Of a DNA stretch of 22,547 nt, positions 1 through 6,838 are shown piece by piece. The notes under the pieces are model-generated. The model was not told where the DNA came from. It did not search any database and saw only the letters and a list, made by a program, of their open reading frames with translations. Position 1 is the stretch's first letter. Every line of letters starts with the position of its first letter. Both the position numbers and the translations under genes were made by a program. Source of the DNA: CAZYWA01 sp964650975 [NCBI: uncultured bacterium] (GTDB lineage: Bacteria; JADJOY01); the NCBI GenBank assembly GCA_964650975.1, contig CAZYWA010000002.1, positions 1 to 22,547 on the forward strand. The letters run 5' to 3'.

Positions 1-923
1 CGCACGTCGTTGGTGCCGGCGGGCGTGCCGTTCTCGTCGACGTTCGCGGCCACCAGATATCCCTTGGTCTCCGAGACCACCGCGACGTTGCTCACGTTCG
101 AGCCGACCGTGTCGTCGTCCACCAAGAGCGACGCGGTGCGGGTCTTGGTATCGACCTTCACGATTCCGCCCGTGAGGGTCGGCGGCACCGAGAACTGGCC
201 GTTCGCGGCCACGTAGATCTGATCGCCGAACGCCACCGCGGCGCTGGGGCTCTGCACGCCGAGCACGATCGTGCCGACGACCGCGCGCGACGTGGGATCG
301 ACGAGCACGAAGCAGCCGGTGCCGTAGTGGCTGAACGTGGGGTCGATCTGCTGCAGCAGCACGTACTCGATCCCGCCCACCTCGAGCACGCCCGCGGGAC
401 GCGGCAGCATCGCCGGGTCGGCGGCGGTGTCGGCGTAGGGCAGCATGTCGGTCCGGCCCACCGTCGTGCCGTCGGCGAGATTGAGCGCCAGGAGATCGTT
501 GAACGGATCGTCGGCCGTGCCGGCCTCGTAGCGCGGGATGAACGCGGTGGTGCCGTGCACCACGACGTCCTGCGGGTTCGAGCCGGTGCCGGTGCTCCAC
601 TGCGCGGTGGTCGCGAAGCTCTGCGCCGGATCGATCACCTGGATGTTCTCGCCGTCCGAGCGGTTGATCACGTCGGCCTTGCCGTCGAACACGCGCACCA
701 CGGGATCGGAGCCGATCGCCTCCACGTTGCTGCCCACCGTGTAAGGCGCTTCGAGGCTCACGGTCGCGAGACGGCCGGTCTGGAAGTCGGTGGTGGTGAT
801 CACGGCCGTGTTCGAGGTGGTGCCCACACCCGGGCCCTTTCCATTGCTGTTCGAGCAGCCCACCGCCGTCATCCCGGCGATCGCCAGACACAGCATGCTT
901 CGATTTCCGCTTCTCATCGTCAT
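1..923 (-). CDS. Beta-propeller lipoprotein next to TonB receptor (BtuG-like?), partial
   Basis: The gene runs leftward off the window, so only 307 N-terminal residues are visible. ATG at 923 is preceded by GGAG seven bases upstream. The N-terminus is a short basic stretch, a hydrophobic core and a lipobox ending AVGC, with SNSNGKG after the cysteine, so an exported lipoprotein is expected. The remainder has recurring motifs such as VRVFDGKADVINR, VVVHGTTAFIPRYE, AVAFGDQIYVAANG and NVAVVSETKGYLVAAN. These fit blades of a YncE/YVTN-type beta-propeller. It starts 29 bases after the stop of the TonB-dependent receptor on the same strand, so the two are probably co-transcribed. In Bacteroides, a propeller lipoprotein (BtuG) sits on the receptor BtuB and captures cobalamin. 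A similar role here is inference from context only. The alternative is an unrelated secreted propeller. Confidence 0.8.
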   Translation of the reverse strand, partial: MTMRSGNRSMLCLAIAGMTAVGCSNSNGKGPGVGTTSNTAVITTTDFQTGRLATVSLEAPYTVGSNVEAIGSDPVVRVFDGKADVINRSDGENIQVIDPAQSFATTAQWSTGTGSNPQDVVVHGTTAFIPRYEAGTADDPFNDLLALNLADGTTVGRTDMLPYADTAADPAMLPRPAGVLEVGGIEYVLLQQIDPTFSHYGTGCFVLVDPTSRAVVGTIVLGVQSPSAAVAFGDQIYVAANGQFSVPPTLTGGIVKVDTKTRTASLLVDDDTVGSNVSNVAVVSETKGYLVAANVDENGTPAGTNDV

Positions 924-952
924 CGATGGTCTCCGTGGCGAGTTCCGATTGC

Positions 953-3055
953 TCATCGGTCCTCTGGTTTTGGGTCCGGTTCTTCTTCGCTGAGCCGCCA
1001 CTCGACGGAGCCGAAGAAGCTCCGTCCCGGCAGCGGATAGCCGATCACGTCGGATACGCGGTCGTCGGCCAGGTTGCGGCCCTCGACCGTGAAGGTGAGC
1101 TGGCCGCCGACGCGCAGCTTGGCGCCTGCGGCCACCAGGAACCGGTCGCTCACCTGCTGCAGATTCGCCGGGTCGAGAAAGTTGGGGCCCAGATACTCGA
1201 CCTCGTTGAAGAGCGTGACCGGCGCGTCCCGCCACTCCACGCGCCCCACCACGTCGCTGCGCGGCTGGCCAGGCAGGTCGTTGCCGTGCCGGCTCGGGCT
1301 CGGAGACAGGTCCTCGGTGCGCTGCAGCGTGGCGTTGGCGGTGGCGTGGAATCCGGCCGGAAACGCGGCGGCCGCCGTGAGCTCCACGCCGTGGTCGCGC
1401 GAGTGCGCGATGTTCTGCGCCACCGCGGTGCGCTGGCTGTTCTGGATGAAGAGGATGCGATCGTCGACGTCGGCGGCGAAGTAGATCGCCTCGAGTCGCA
1501 CCGCGCGGATGCCGTACAGGTCGGCGGGCGTGACGGCGAGCCCGGCGTCCCAGTTGAGGCCGCGCTCCGGATCGAGGTTGGGATTGCCGATCACCGAGCC
1601 GCGGTCGCCGAAGAGCTCGGTGAAGCTCGGCGGACGGAACGACGTCGAGACGTTGCCTCGCGCCTCGAGCCAGTCGGTCAGGTAGCCGCGCCCGCCCACC
1701 TTCCACGTCACGCGCCGATCGATCGAGTGCGTGGGTCCGCCGGTCACGAACGGGCCGAACGGATGGCGGTCGTCGGCGATGTAGGCGAAGCGCAGCGCGG
1801 GATCGATCACCAGCCGTTCGTCGAAGAGACGTGTCTCGGCATCGGCGGCCATCCGTCCCGAATCGCGAGTGCTGGTGGGGCCGCGGTGCGGATCGAGCAG
1901 GTCGTCCTCGGGCTCGAAGTCCTCGCGACGCAGATCGCCGAGCAGCGTCAGCGCCAGCGGGTCGATCGGCCGGTACGTGGCCTGCGACACCGACGCGTAG
2001 CTGTTGGTGGTGTTGTGGCTGTCCTGCGCGCCGATCCCGATCTGGCCTTTCCGATCCTCGAAGGCCTCGTCGCCGACACCCAGCTCGAAGCGGTGCTCGA
2101 GGTCGAGGTGGCCGTCCGCCCAGTCGTGGGCGCGAACCTGCAGGTGCGTGAGGTTCCGGAGCGTCGCGAGCCGCGCGGTGCTCGACTGGTTGCTGCCGAT
2201 CCCGGGGACGCCTTCGTCCTTCCAGAAGAAGTCGTCCACCAGCGCGGCGGTCAGATCCGCGGGCAGGTCGGCGTCGGCCTTGGCGAGGAACGCGACGTCC
2301 TGGAAATCGTTGTTGCGGCGCGCGACGGTCGCGTCGTCGTTCGGGTTCTTGGGAGTGCCGTGGTCGTCGCGGAAATCGAAGTCGCCGTCGCTGCGCGCGT
2401 AGCCGCCGCCCAGGTAAACGTGCAGGTCGCCGAGCGAGCGGCGCAGCGAGGTGTCGAGATCGAGGGTGCCGAACGACCCGCCGCCCAGGGAGGCCGAGGT
2501 CTCGTTCTCGCCGTAGGCCGGCGTCGAGGTGAGCTCCACCGCGCCGCCGGTGTTCGCGAGCGCGAGCCCCGCCGGTGCCGTGCCTCGATAGACCTCGATG
2601 CGCTCGATGTTGTCGAGCGGCAGGGTCGAGAGATCGACGCCGCCGCCGATCGCGCGGTTGAGCGGGATGCCGTCGAGGAAGATCTCCACCTGCTCGGCGG
2701 TGGAGCCGCGGATCGAGATCGTCGAGAGATCGCCGAGCCCGCCGAAGCTACGCACCTGCACGCCGACGGTGCGCTCGAGCAACTCGCCCAGGTCGGCGCC
2801 GGTTCCCGCGAACTGCTCGCGAGGGATGATGGTGGCGAAGGCCGAGACGTCGCGAGACGCGGTGTCGGGAGGCGGGGCGCTTTCCTGTACCACCACGGTT
2901 TCGGTCTCGGTGAGCGGGCTCGCGGCGTCGCCGGCCCGCGATCGCGAGGCCGTGCCGCACGCGAGAGCGGCGGCCAGTGTCCAGATCCAGGTGAAGCGCG
3001 CCAGGCAGGCTCGCCGGCCACGTCCACGTGGGATATATTCTCCCACCACGATCAA
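953..3055 (-). CDS. TonB-dependent outer-membrane receptor (BtuB/siderophore type)
   Basis: This is a 700-residue outer-membrane active transporter that would import a scarce chelate using TonB energy. A signal peptide (core WIWTLAAALA, probable cleavage after residue 41) is followed by a TonB box, ETVVVQ, at residues 52-57. The plug spans about 65-165, with SIRGSTAEQVEIFLDGIPL and IERIEVYRGTAP. The rest is a beta-barrel with alternating residues and late motifs SFRPPSFTELFG and NPNLDPERG. The reading frame stays open far upstream over the divergent gene. I chose TTG at 3055 because GAGGA lies six bases before it; GTG at 3049 or 3046 is also possible. The last barrel strand (FFGSVEWRL) is followed by a charged tail of about 12 residues, unusual for an outer-membrane protein. 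Substrate is unproven: cobalamin, heme or siderophore. Confidence 0.92.
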   Translation of the reverse strand: MIVVGEYIPRGRGRRACLARFTWIWTLAAALACGTASRSRAGDAASPLTETETVVVQESAPPPDTASRDVSAFATIIPREQFAGTGADLGELLERTVGVQVRSFGGLGDLSTISIRGSTAEQVEIFLDGIPLNRAIGGGVDLSTLPLDNIERIEVYRGTAPAGLALANTGGAVELTSTPAYGENETSASLGGGSFGTLDLDTSLRRSLGDLHVYLGGGYARSDGDFDFRDDHGTPKNPNDDATVARRNNDFQDVAFLAKADADLPADLTAALVDDFFWKDEGVPGIGSNQSSTARLATLRNLTHLQVRAHDWADGHLDLEHRFELGVGDEAFEDRKGQIGIGAQDSHNTTNSYASVSQATYRPIDPLALTLLGDLRREDFEPEDDLLDPHRGPTSTRDSGRMAADAETRLFDERLVIDPALRFAYIADDRHPFGPFVTGGPTHSIDRRVTWKVGGRGYLTDWLEARGNVSTSFRPPSFTELFGDRGSVIGNPNLDPERGLNWDAGLAVTPADLYGIRAVRLEAIYFAADVDDRILFIQNSQRTAVAQNIAHSRDHGVELTAAAAFPAGFHATANATLQRTEDLSPSPSRHGNDLPGQPRSDVVGRVEWRDAPVTLFNEVEYLGPNFLDPANLQQVSDRFLVAAGAKLRVGGQLTFTVEGRNLADDRVSDVIGYPLPGRSFFGSVEWRLSEEEPDPKPEDR

Positions 3056-3061
3056 ACGAAA

Positions 3062-3066
3062 TCCTC
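3062..3066 (-). promoter_or_regulatory. Ribosome binding site favouring the TTG start of the TonB receptor
   Basis: GAGGA on the minus strand ends six bases before TTG at 3055 and twelve before GTG at 3049. Spacing favours the TTG start. No ATG, GTG or TTG lies in frame between here and the signal-peptide core other than 3055, 3049 and 3046. Confidence 0.45.
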
Positions 3067-3077
3067 GCTGGAGCTGC

Positions 3078-3085
3078 TTCCGGAA
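3078..3085. promoter_or_regulatory. Palindrome TTCCGGAA in the divergent gap, candidate operator
   Basis: A perfect 8-base palindrome lies in the 45-base gap between the TonB receptor and the regulator-like gene. Its flanks give partial extra symmetry (GC before, AGGC after). Its position would suit a site bound by the product of 3101, but short palindromes are common and no second copy was found near by. Confidence 0.25.
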
Positions 3086-3100
3086 AGGCAGGGGTGGGAG

Positions 3101-3742
3101 ATGATAACCCACAAAGAGCCGCTGGAAAGGCCGCACATCGGTCTGGGTCTGCTCTTCCACCTGCGGGGCGGTCCGCTCGGCCGCCGGACACTCGTGGAGC
3201 GGACCGGCTGGACCGAGAGTGTGGTGCGCACCGAACTGGAGAAGCTCGAGGCGCAGGGCTGGGTCGAGTTCGCGAAGCCAGGCACCTCGTTGACCGAGAT
3301 CGGAGCGGCGCGGCTCGAGGGAGTGTTCGGGAGGATCCGGCGCGTGACCTTGGCACTCGACCTGGTCGAGGTGCACCTCGATCGCACCAACTGCGCGGCG
3401 CTGGTGCGAGGCGTCGCACAGGTTCCCAAGACCTGGCAGATGCGCGACGCGGCGGTGCGCGAGGGGGCCTCGGGCATCCTGGTGCTCGCCCGCGAGCAGA
3501 CCGCGCTCCACCTGGTGGACGTAGAGGCGAGCTTCTCGCGGCGCAATTCGCAGGACACGGCGCGGATCGAGCGCGATCTGGGCCCGCTCGAACCCGGCGA
3601 CTGGATCGTGATTGCGTTCGCGACGAGCGAGGGGCTCGCTTCGGCGGCGCTGTGGCGAGCGATGAGCGAGGCGCTCTCGGTCCCGGCGCTCGATCGCCCG
3701 CCGCGCGGCGCCGAGCGCGGCTCGGCCCGGGAGTCGGCATGA
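3101..3742 (+). CDS. Winged-helix regulator-like protein (DUF4443-like) of the uptake locus
   Basis: This 213-residue protein starts at an ATG preceded by AGGGG and GGGAG. Residues 12-75 read as a winged helix: LGRRTLVERTGWTESVVR as helices, then LEKLEAQGWVEF and LTEIGAARLE, the usual wing and closing helix of a MarR/ArsR-like fold. The C-terminal half carries MRDAAVREGASGILVLA (114-130), which resembles from memory the ligand-side domain of DUF4443 proteins, mostly described from archaea; this match is tentative. The gene is divergent from the TonB receptor and its stop overlaps the ATG of the binding-protein gene. A DNA-binding protein sensing the imported ligand and controlling both arms of the locus is the natural inference. 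It has no membrane segment or signal peptide. Confidence 0.72.
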   Translation: MITHKEPLERPHIGLGLLFHLRGGPLGRRTLVERTGWTESVVRTELEKLEAQGWVEFAKPGTSLTEIGAARLEGVFGRIRRVTLALDLVEVHLDRTNCAALVRGVAQVPKTWQMRDAAVREGASGILVLAREQTALHLVDVEASFSRRNSQDTARIERDLGPLEPGDWIVIAFATSEGLASAALWRAMSEALSVPALDRPPRGAERGSARESA

Positions 3743-4818
3743 TCGAGCGAGGTCGCCCCTCCGGAGGACACGGATCCCTGGCGGGATCCTGCTCCCTCGC
3801 CGCCGCAGCGTTCCATCACGATCGACCGCTGCGGACGCGAGAGACCGCGTCCCTCCGACCGTCGGCGCGATCGATCCCCTTCGGAGGGCTGCGGTCCCTC
3901 GCAGCCGCGCTGCTCGCGCTCGCGATCGGGGCGCCGCTCGCGCGCGCCGCGTTTCCGGTCGAGATCCACGACGACCGCGGTCGCACCATCACGCTCACGG
4001 CGCCGGCGCATCGCGTTGTGGTCGCAGGTCCGCCGCTCTTCGCGCAGATCCTCGACGAGCTGGGCGCGGCCGATCTGATCGTGGGGATCGCGACGTCGCC
4101 GGAAGTGCCGCCGCGCTTCCGCGACACTCCCACCGTGGGCGGCGTCGACGCGGTGAGCGTCGAGCGGGTGCTCGCGCTCCGTCCCGATCTGGTGCTCGGT
4201 GCCTTCGGCCCCGCTCGCGAAGGGCTCGAAGCGGCGGGCCTGGTGTGCGTCACCACCAAACCTTCCGACGACATCGCCGGTGTGCTGCGCACGGTCGACG
4301 AGGTCGAGCACGCCATCCGTGGCGAGGGCAACGCGGCGCGGGCGCTCGCCGAGCGGCTCACCACCGAGGTCGCGGCCACCGAGGCGCGCATCGCCGGGCG
4401 TCCGCGCCCGCGGGTGGCGCTCCTCTACCCTCTGCCCGGATCGCCGCCGCTCACCTCCGGCCCGGGAACTCCCGAGCACGAGTTCCTGCTCAAGGCCGGC
4501 GGCGAGAACGTGTTCGCGGACGTCCCCGGCTACCACCGGGTGAGCTACGAGGAGATCCTGCGCCGCGATCCCGACGCCATCGTCATCGACCCGACGCAGA
4601 TCGAATGGACGCGCACCAACGAGGTGATCGCGAGCCTGCGCGCGGTGCGCACCGGACGAGTGCTGCAGATCCGGCCGTCGAACTGGGTGTCGACGCGATT
4701 TCCCGACACCATCCGCACGGTTGCCGCGTGGCTCCATCCGGACGCGTTCACCGCGGCGGCCGACACCGCCGCCGCGTCCGCTCCATCGGCCGCATCCGCC
4801 ACACCGATGAAGCCATGA
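3739..4818 (+). CDS. Periplasmic chelate-binding protein of an ABC importer (BtuF/FepB type)
   Basis: This 359-residue soluble binding protein would deliver the ligand from the periplasm to the permease at 4815. The mature part starts near residue 71 with VEIHDDRGRTITLTAPAHRVV, the classic opening of the helical-backbone receptors (BtuF, FepB, HemT). GGVDAVSVERVLALRPDLVL and YHRVSYEEILRRDPDAIVI follow, also typical. ATG at 3739 overlaps the upstream stop by four bases (ATGA), implying coupling. The N-terminus is odd: about 50 residues precede the signal core LAAALLALAIGAPLARA. They are encoded by an alternating hairpin-repeat array (3763-3912) that also encodes the start of the core. No ATG, GTG or TTG occurs in frame after the repeat. 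Metal-chelate class is well supported; exact ligand is not. Confidence 0.88.
   Translation: MIERGRPSGGHGSLAGSCSLAAAAFHHDRPLRTRETASLRPSARSIPFGGLRSLAAALLALAIGAPLARAAFPVEIHDDRGRTITLTAPAHRVVVAGPPLFAQILDELGAADLIVGIATSPEVPPRFRDTPTVGGVDAVSVERVLALRPDLVLGAFGPAREGLEAAGLVCVTTKPSDDIAGVLRTVDEVEHAIRGEGNAARALAERLTTEVAATEARIAGRPRPRVALLYPLPGSPPLTSGPGTPEHEFLLKAGGENVFADVPGYHRVSYEEILRRDPDAIVIDPTQIEWTRTNEVIASLRAVRTGRVLQIRPSNWVSTRFPDTIRTVAAWLHPDAFTAAADTAAASAPSAASATPMKP
3763..3912. repeat. Hairpin-arm repeat array, copy C, inside the binding-protein gene
   Basis: Three arms alternate in orientation. A degenerate plus arm lies at 3763-3810. A minus arm at 3827-3856 has stem GGACGCG/CGCGTCC and loop GTCTCT. A plus arm at 3883-3912 has stem GGCTGCG/CGCAGCC and loop GTCCCT. 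The gaps are about 16 and 26 bases. The same arms occur at 11489-11583 and 20983-21100. The array is in frame with the gene at 3739 and encodes its residues 9-58, ending in GGLRSLAAAL. Confidence 0.85.
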
Positions 4819-5867
4819 GACGGCCGCGGGTGCGGACCACCCTGGCGGCGCTGGCGCTGACACTCGTGGCCGCCACGGTGCTCGGAGTGAGCCTCGGGCC
4901 GGTGCGAATTCCGCCGCTGCGCACGGCCAGCATCGTGTGGCAGAGCCTTCGCTCGCGCGAGCCGATCGCGGCCGACGACACCGAGACCCGGATCGTGCGC
5001 GACGTGCGTTTGCCGCGCGTGGCGCTCGCCGGCCTCGTCGGTCTCGCCCTCGCCGCGGCCGGCACGGTCATGCAGGGCATCTTCCGGAATCCCCTCGCCG
5101 AGCCTTATTTGCTGGGACTTTCGAGCGGCGCCACGATGGGCGCGGCACTCATGATCGCGCTCGGCATCGACCGGCTGATCCCGCTGGCGCTGCCGGCCGC
5201 GGCGTTCGCCGGCAGCTTGCTGGCGGTCGCGATCGTCTACCGGCTGGGCCGCTCGGCACTCGGTCTCGGCGACAGCGCGACGCTGGTGCTGGCTGGCGTG
5301 GCGCTCTCGGCGCTCTTCGCGTCGATCACCAGCTTCTGCATCGTGATCTCCAATCCCGATCAGACGCGCGGCATCGTGTTCTGGATGATGGGCGGGCTCG
5401 CGGGGGCGCAGTGGAACGCGGTGTGGCCGGTGCTCGCGATCGTCGCGATCTGCACGCCGGTGCTGCTGGCCTTCGCGCGCGACCTCGACGCGCTCGCCCT
5501 CGGCGAGGCGATGGCCGCGCACCTCGGCGTGAATCCGGCGTGGGTGCAGAAAGCGCTACTGGTCACAGCGGCGCTCATGACCGCCGCGTGCGTCGCGGCG
5601 GTGGGCACGATCGGATTCATCGGGCTGATCGTGCCGCACGCGCTGCGGCTCGTGGTGGGCCCGCATCACCGATCGCTGCTGCCCGCGGCGAGCCTGGCCG
5701 GAGCCAGCCTGCTCATCGCGTGCGACACCGCGGCGCGCACCATCGCCCGCCCCGCCGAGATTCCCGTCGGCATTCTCACCGCGCTGCTCGGAGCGCCGTT
5801 CTTCCTGTTCCTGCTGCGGCGCAGCTCGGCCGCCGCGCGACGCGCGTGGGGCGCCGAGGTCGGCTGA
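4815..5867 (+). CDS. ABC importer permease, BtuC/FecCD family
   Basis: This 350-residue inner-membrane permease has about nine to ten hydrophobic helices and is close to the usual BtuC/FecD length. It opens with a membrane helix (TLAALALTLVAATVLGVSL). The family motif RLPRVALAGLVGLALAAAG is followed by MQGIFRNPLAEPYLLGLSSG, a hallmark of FecCD permeases. GTIGFIGLIVPHALRLVVG near residue 264 is the conserved cytoplasmic segment that contacts the ATPase. Its ATG overlaps the binding-protein stop by four bases, and its own stop shares one base with the ATG of the ATPase gene. It would form a homodimer with two copies of the ATPase. The family is certain; the carried chelate (cobalamin, heme, ferric siderophore) is not. 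Confidence 0.93.
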   Translation: MRRPRVRTTLAALALTLVAATVLGVSLGPVRIPPLRTASIVWQSLRSREPIAADDTETRIVRDVRLPRVALAGLVGLALAAAGTVMQGIFRNPLAEPYLLGLSSGATMGAALMIALGIDRLIPLALPAAAFAGSLLAVAIVYRLGRSALGLGDSATLVLAGVALSALFASITSFCIVISNPDQTRGIVFWMMGGLAGAQWNAVWPVLAIVAICTPVLLAFARDLDALALGEAMAAHLGVNPAWVQKALLVTAALMTAACVAAVGTIGFIGLIVPHALRLVVGPHHRSLLPAASLAGASLLIACDTAARTIARPAEIPVGILTALLGAPFFLFLLRRSSAAARRAWGAEVG

Positions 5868-6646
5868 TGATCGTCCGCGTCCAGGATGTCGAGCTCGGCT
5901 ACAACGGCGCCGCGGTGCTGGCCGGGATCTCGCTCGAGGTCCGAGCCGGCGAGCTGGTGGCGCTGGTCGGTCCGAACGGCGCCGGCAAGACCACGCTGCT
6001 GCGCGCGATCTCCGGCTTGCTGACTCCGCGCGGCGGCACCGTCCATCTCGACGACGACCGGGTCTCCGATCTCGACTCCCGCGCCATCGCCACGCGCCTC
6101 GCGTCGGTCGAGCAAGCGATCCGCTGCCCGCCGGAGCTCACCGTGCGCGACGCCGTGGCGCTCGGCCGGCTGCCGCACCTCGGCCGCTTCCAGGGACTCG
6201 GCGCGCACGATCGCCAGGTCATCGACGCGGCGCTCGAACGCACCGAGGTCACCGAATTCGCCGGCCGGCGCGTGACCACGCTCTCGAGTGGCGAGCGCCA
6301 GCGGGTGTGGCTCGCGATGGCGCTCGCCCAGGAGCCGCGGGTGCTGCTGCTCGACGAGCCGACTTCCCACCTCGACATCCACTTCCAGGTCACGATGCTG
6401 GAGCTGATCCGCAGCCTGGCCCGCGACGACGGCCTCGCCGTCATCGCGTCGCTGCACGACCTCAACCTCGCCGCCGACTTCGCCGACCGCGTGGCACTCG
6501 TCGCCGAGCACCAGCTGCTGGGATGCGGCGGCCCGGGCGAGATCCTGACCGAGCCGTTGCTCGAGCGCGCCTACCGGACCCCGGTCGAGCGAGTGCCGCT
6601 CGCCGACGGCCGTTTCATCATCCGCCCCCGCACCGTGCGCCGCTGA
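5867..6646 (+). CDS. ABC importer ATPase, BtuD/FecE family
   Basis: This 259-residue nucleotide-binding subunit powers the importer. Visible motifs in order are Walker A GPNGAGKT (35-42), Q-loop glutamine 83, signature LSSGERQ (139-145), Walker B VLLLDEP (159-165), D-loop SHLD, and switch histidine 197 in SLHDLN. Length and motif spacing match BtuD/FecE/HmuV. ATG at 5867 shares its first base with the upstream TGA, so translation is likely coupled. It is the last gene of the rightward operon 3101-6646. The next gene faces it from 8731, with 192 bases between the two stops. No break or missing catalytic residue is seen. Confidence 0.94.
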   Translation: MIVRVQDVELGYNGAAVLAGISLEVRAGELVALVGPNGAGKTTLLRAISGLLTPRGGTVHLDDDRVSDLDSRAIATRLASVEQAIRCPPELTVRDAVALGRLPHLGRFQGLGAHDRQVIDAALERTEVTEFAGRRVTTLSSGERQRVWLAMALAQEPRVLLLDEPTSHLDIHFQVTMLELIRSLARDDGLAVIASLHDLNLAADFADRVALVAEHQLLGCGGPGEILTEPLLERAYRTPVERVPLADGRFIIRPRTVRR

Positions 6647-6838
6647 GCCGGCTGGCCCCGTCTCGCAGTGCTTTCTTGCCGATTTTCCGGCTGATTCGAG
6701 ACCAATCGCGGCCGGTCTGCAGGCGTCTCGTGGCAATTCTCGAAGGCGGCCTCGCGGCAGCGGGCCCTTGGGGACTCTGCCGTACGAGGTCGCGCAGAAC
6801 GCCGCAGCCTTGGTTCGGCGCGAGGCCGAGATTCCTGA
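6647..6838. other. Convergent intergenic region, nothing clear
   Basis: This gap lies between two converging genes. It holds no ORF that looks real, no tRNA and no strong GC hairpin followed by a T-run. A TTCGA stretch near 6695 recalls a tRNA T-loop, but the flanks do not pair. Termination signals for the two operons must be here or inside the gene ends, but I cannot place them. Confidence 0.5.

Noticed and set aside
926-3100. Long open frame on the plus strand opposite the TonB receptor
   Set aside because: It is arginine- and glutamate-rich shadow coding of the receptor gene. Only the part from 3101 onward has real protein features.
3056-3100. Cobalamin riboswitch before the TonB receptor
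   Set aside because: The gap is only 45 bases and no B12-box-like conserved sequence was recognised in it or in the adjoining starts of both genes.
3056-3511. Upstream extension of the TonB receptor frame to 3511
   Set aside because: It would overlap almost the entire regulator-like gene and put about 150 meaningless residues before the signal peptide.
6680-6720. Possible tRNA T-arm (TTCGAGACC)
   Set aside because: The flanking bases do not form the T-stem, and no acceptor, D or anticodon arm is present.
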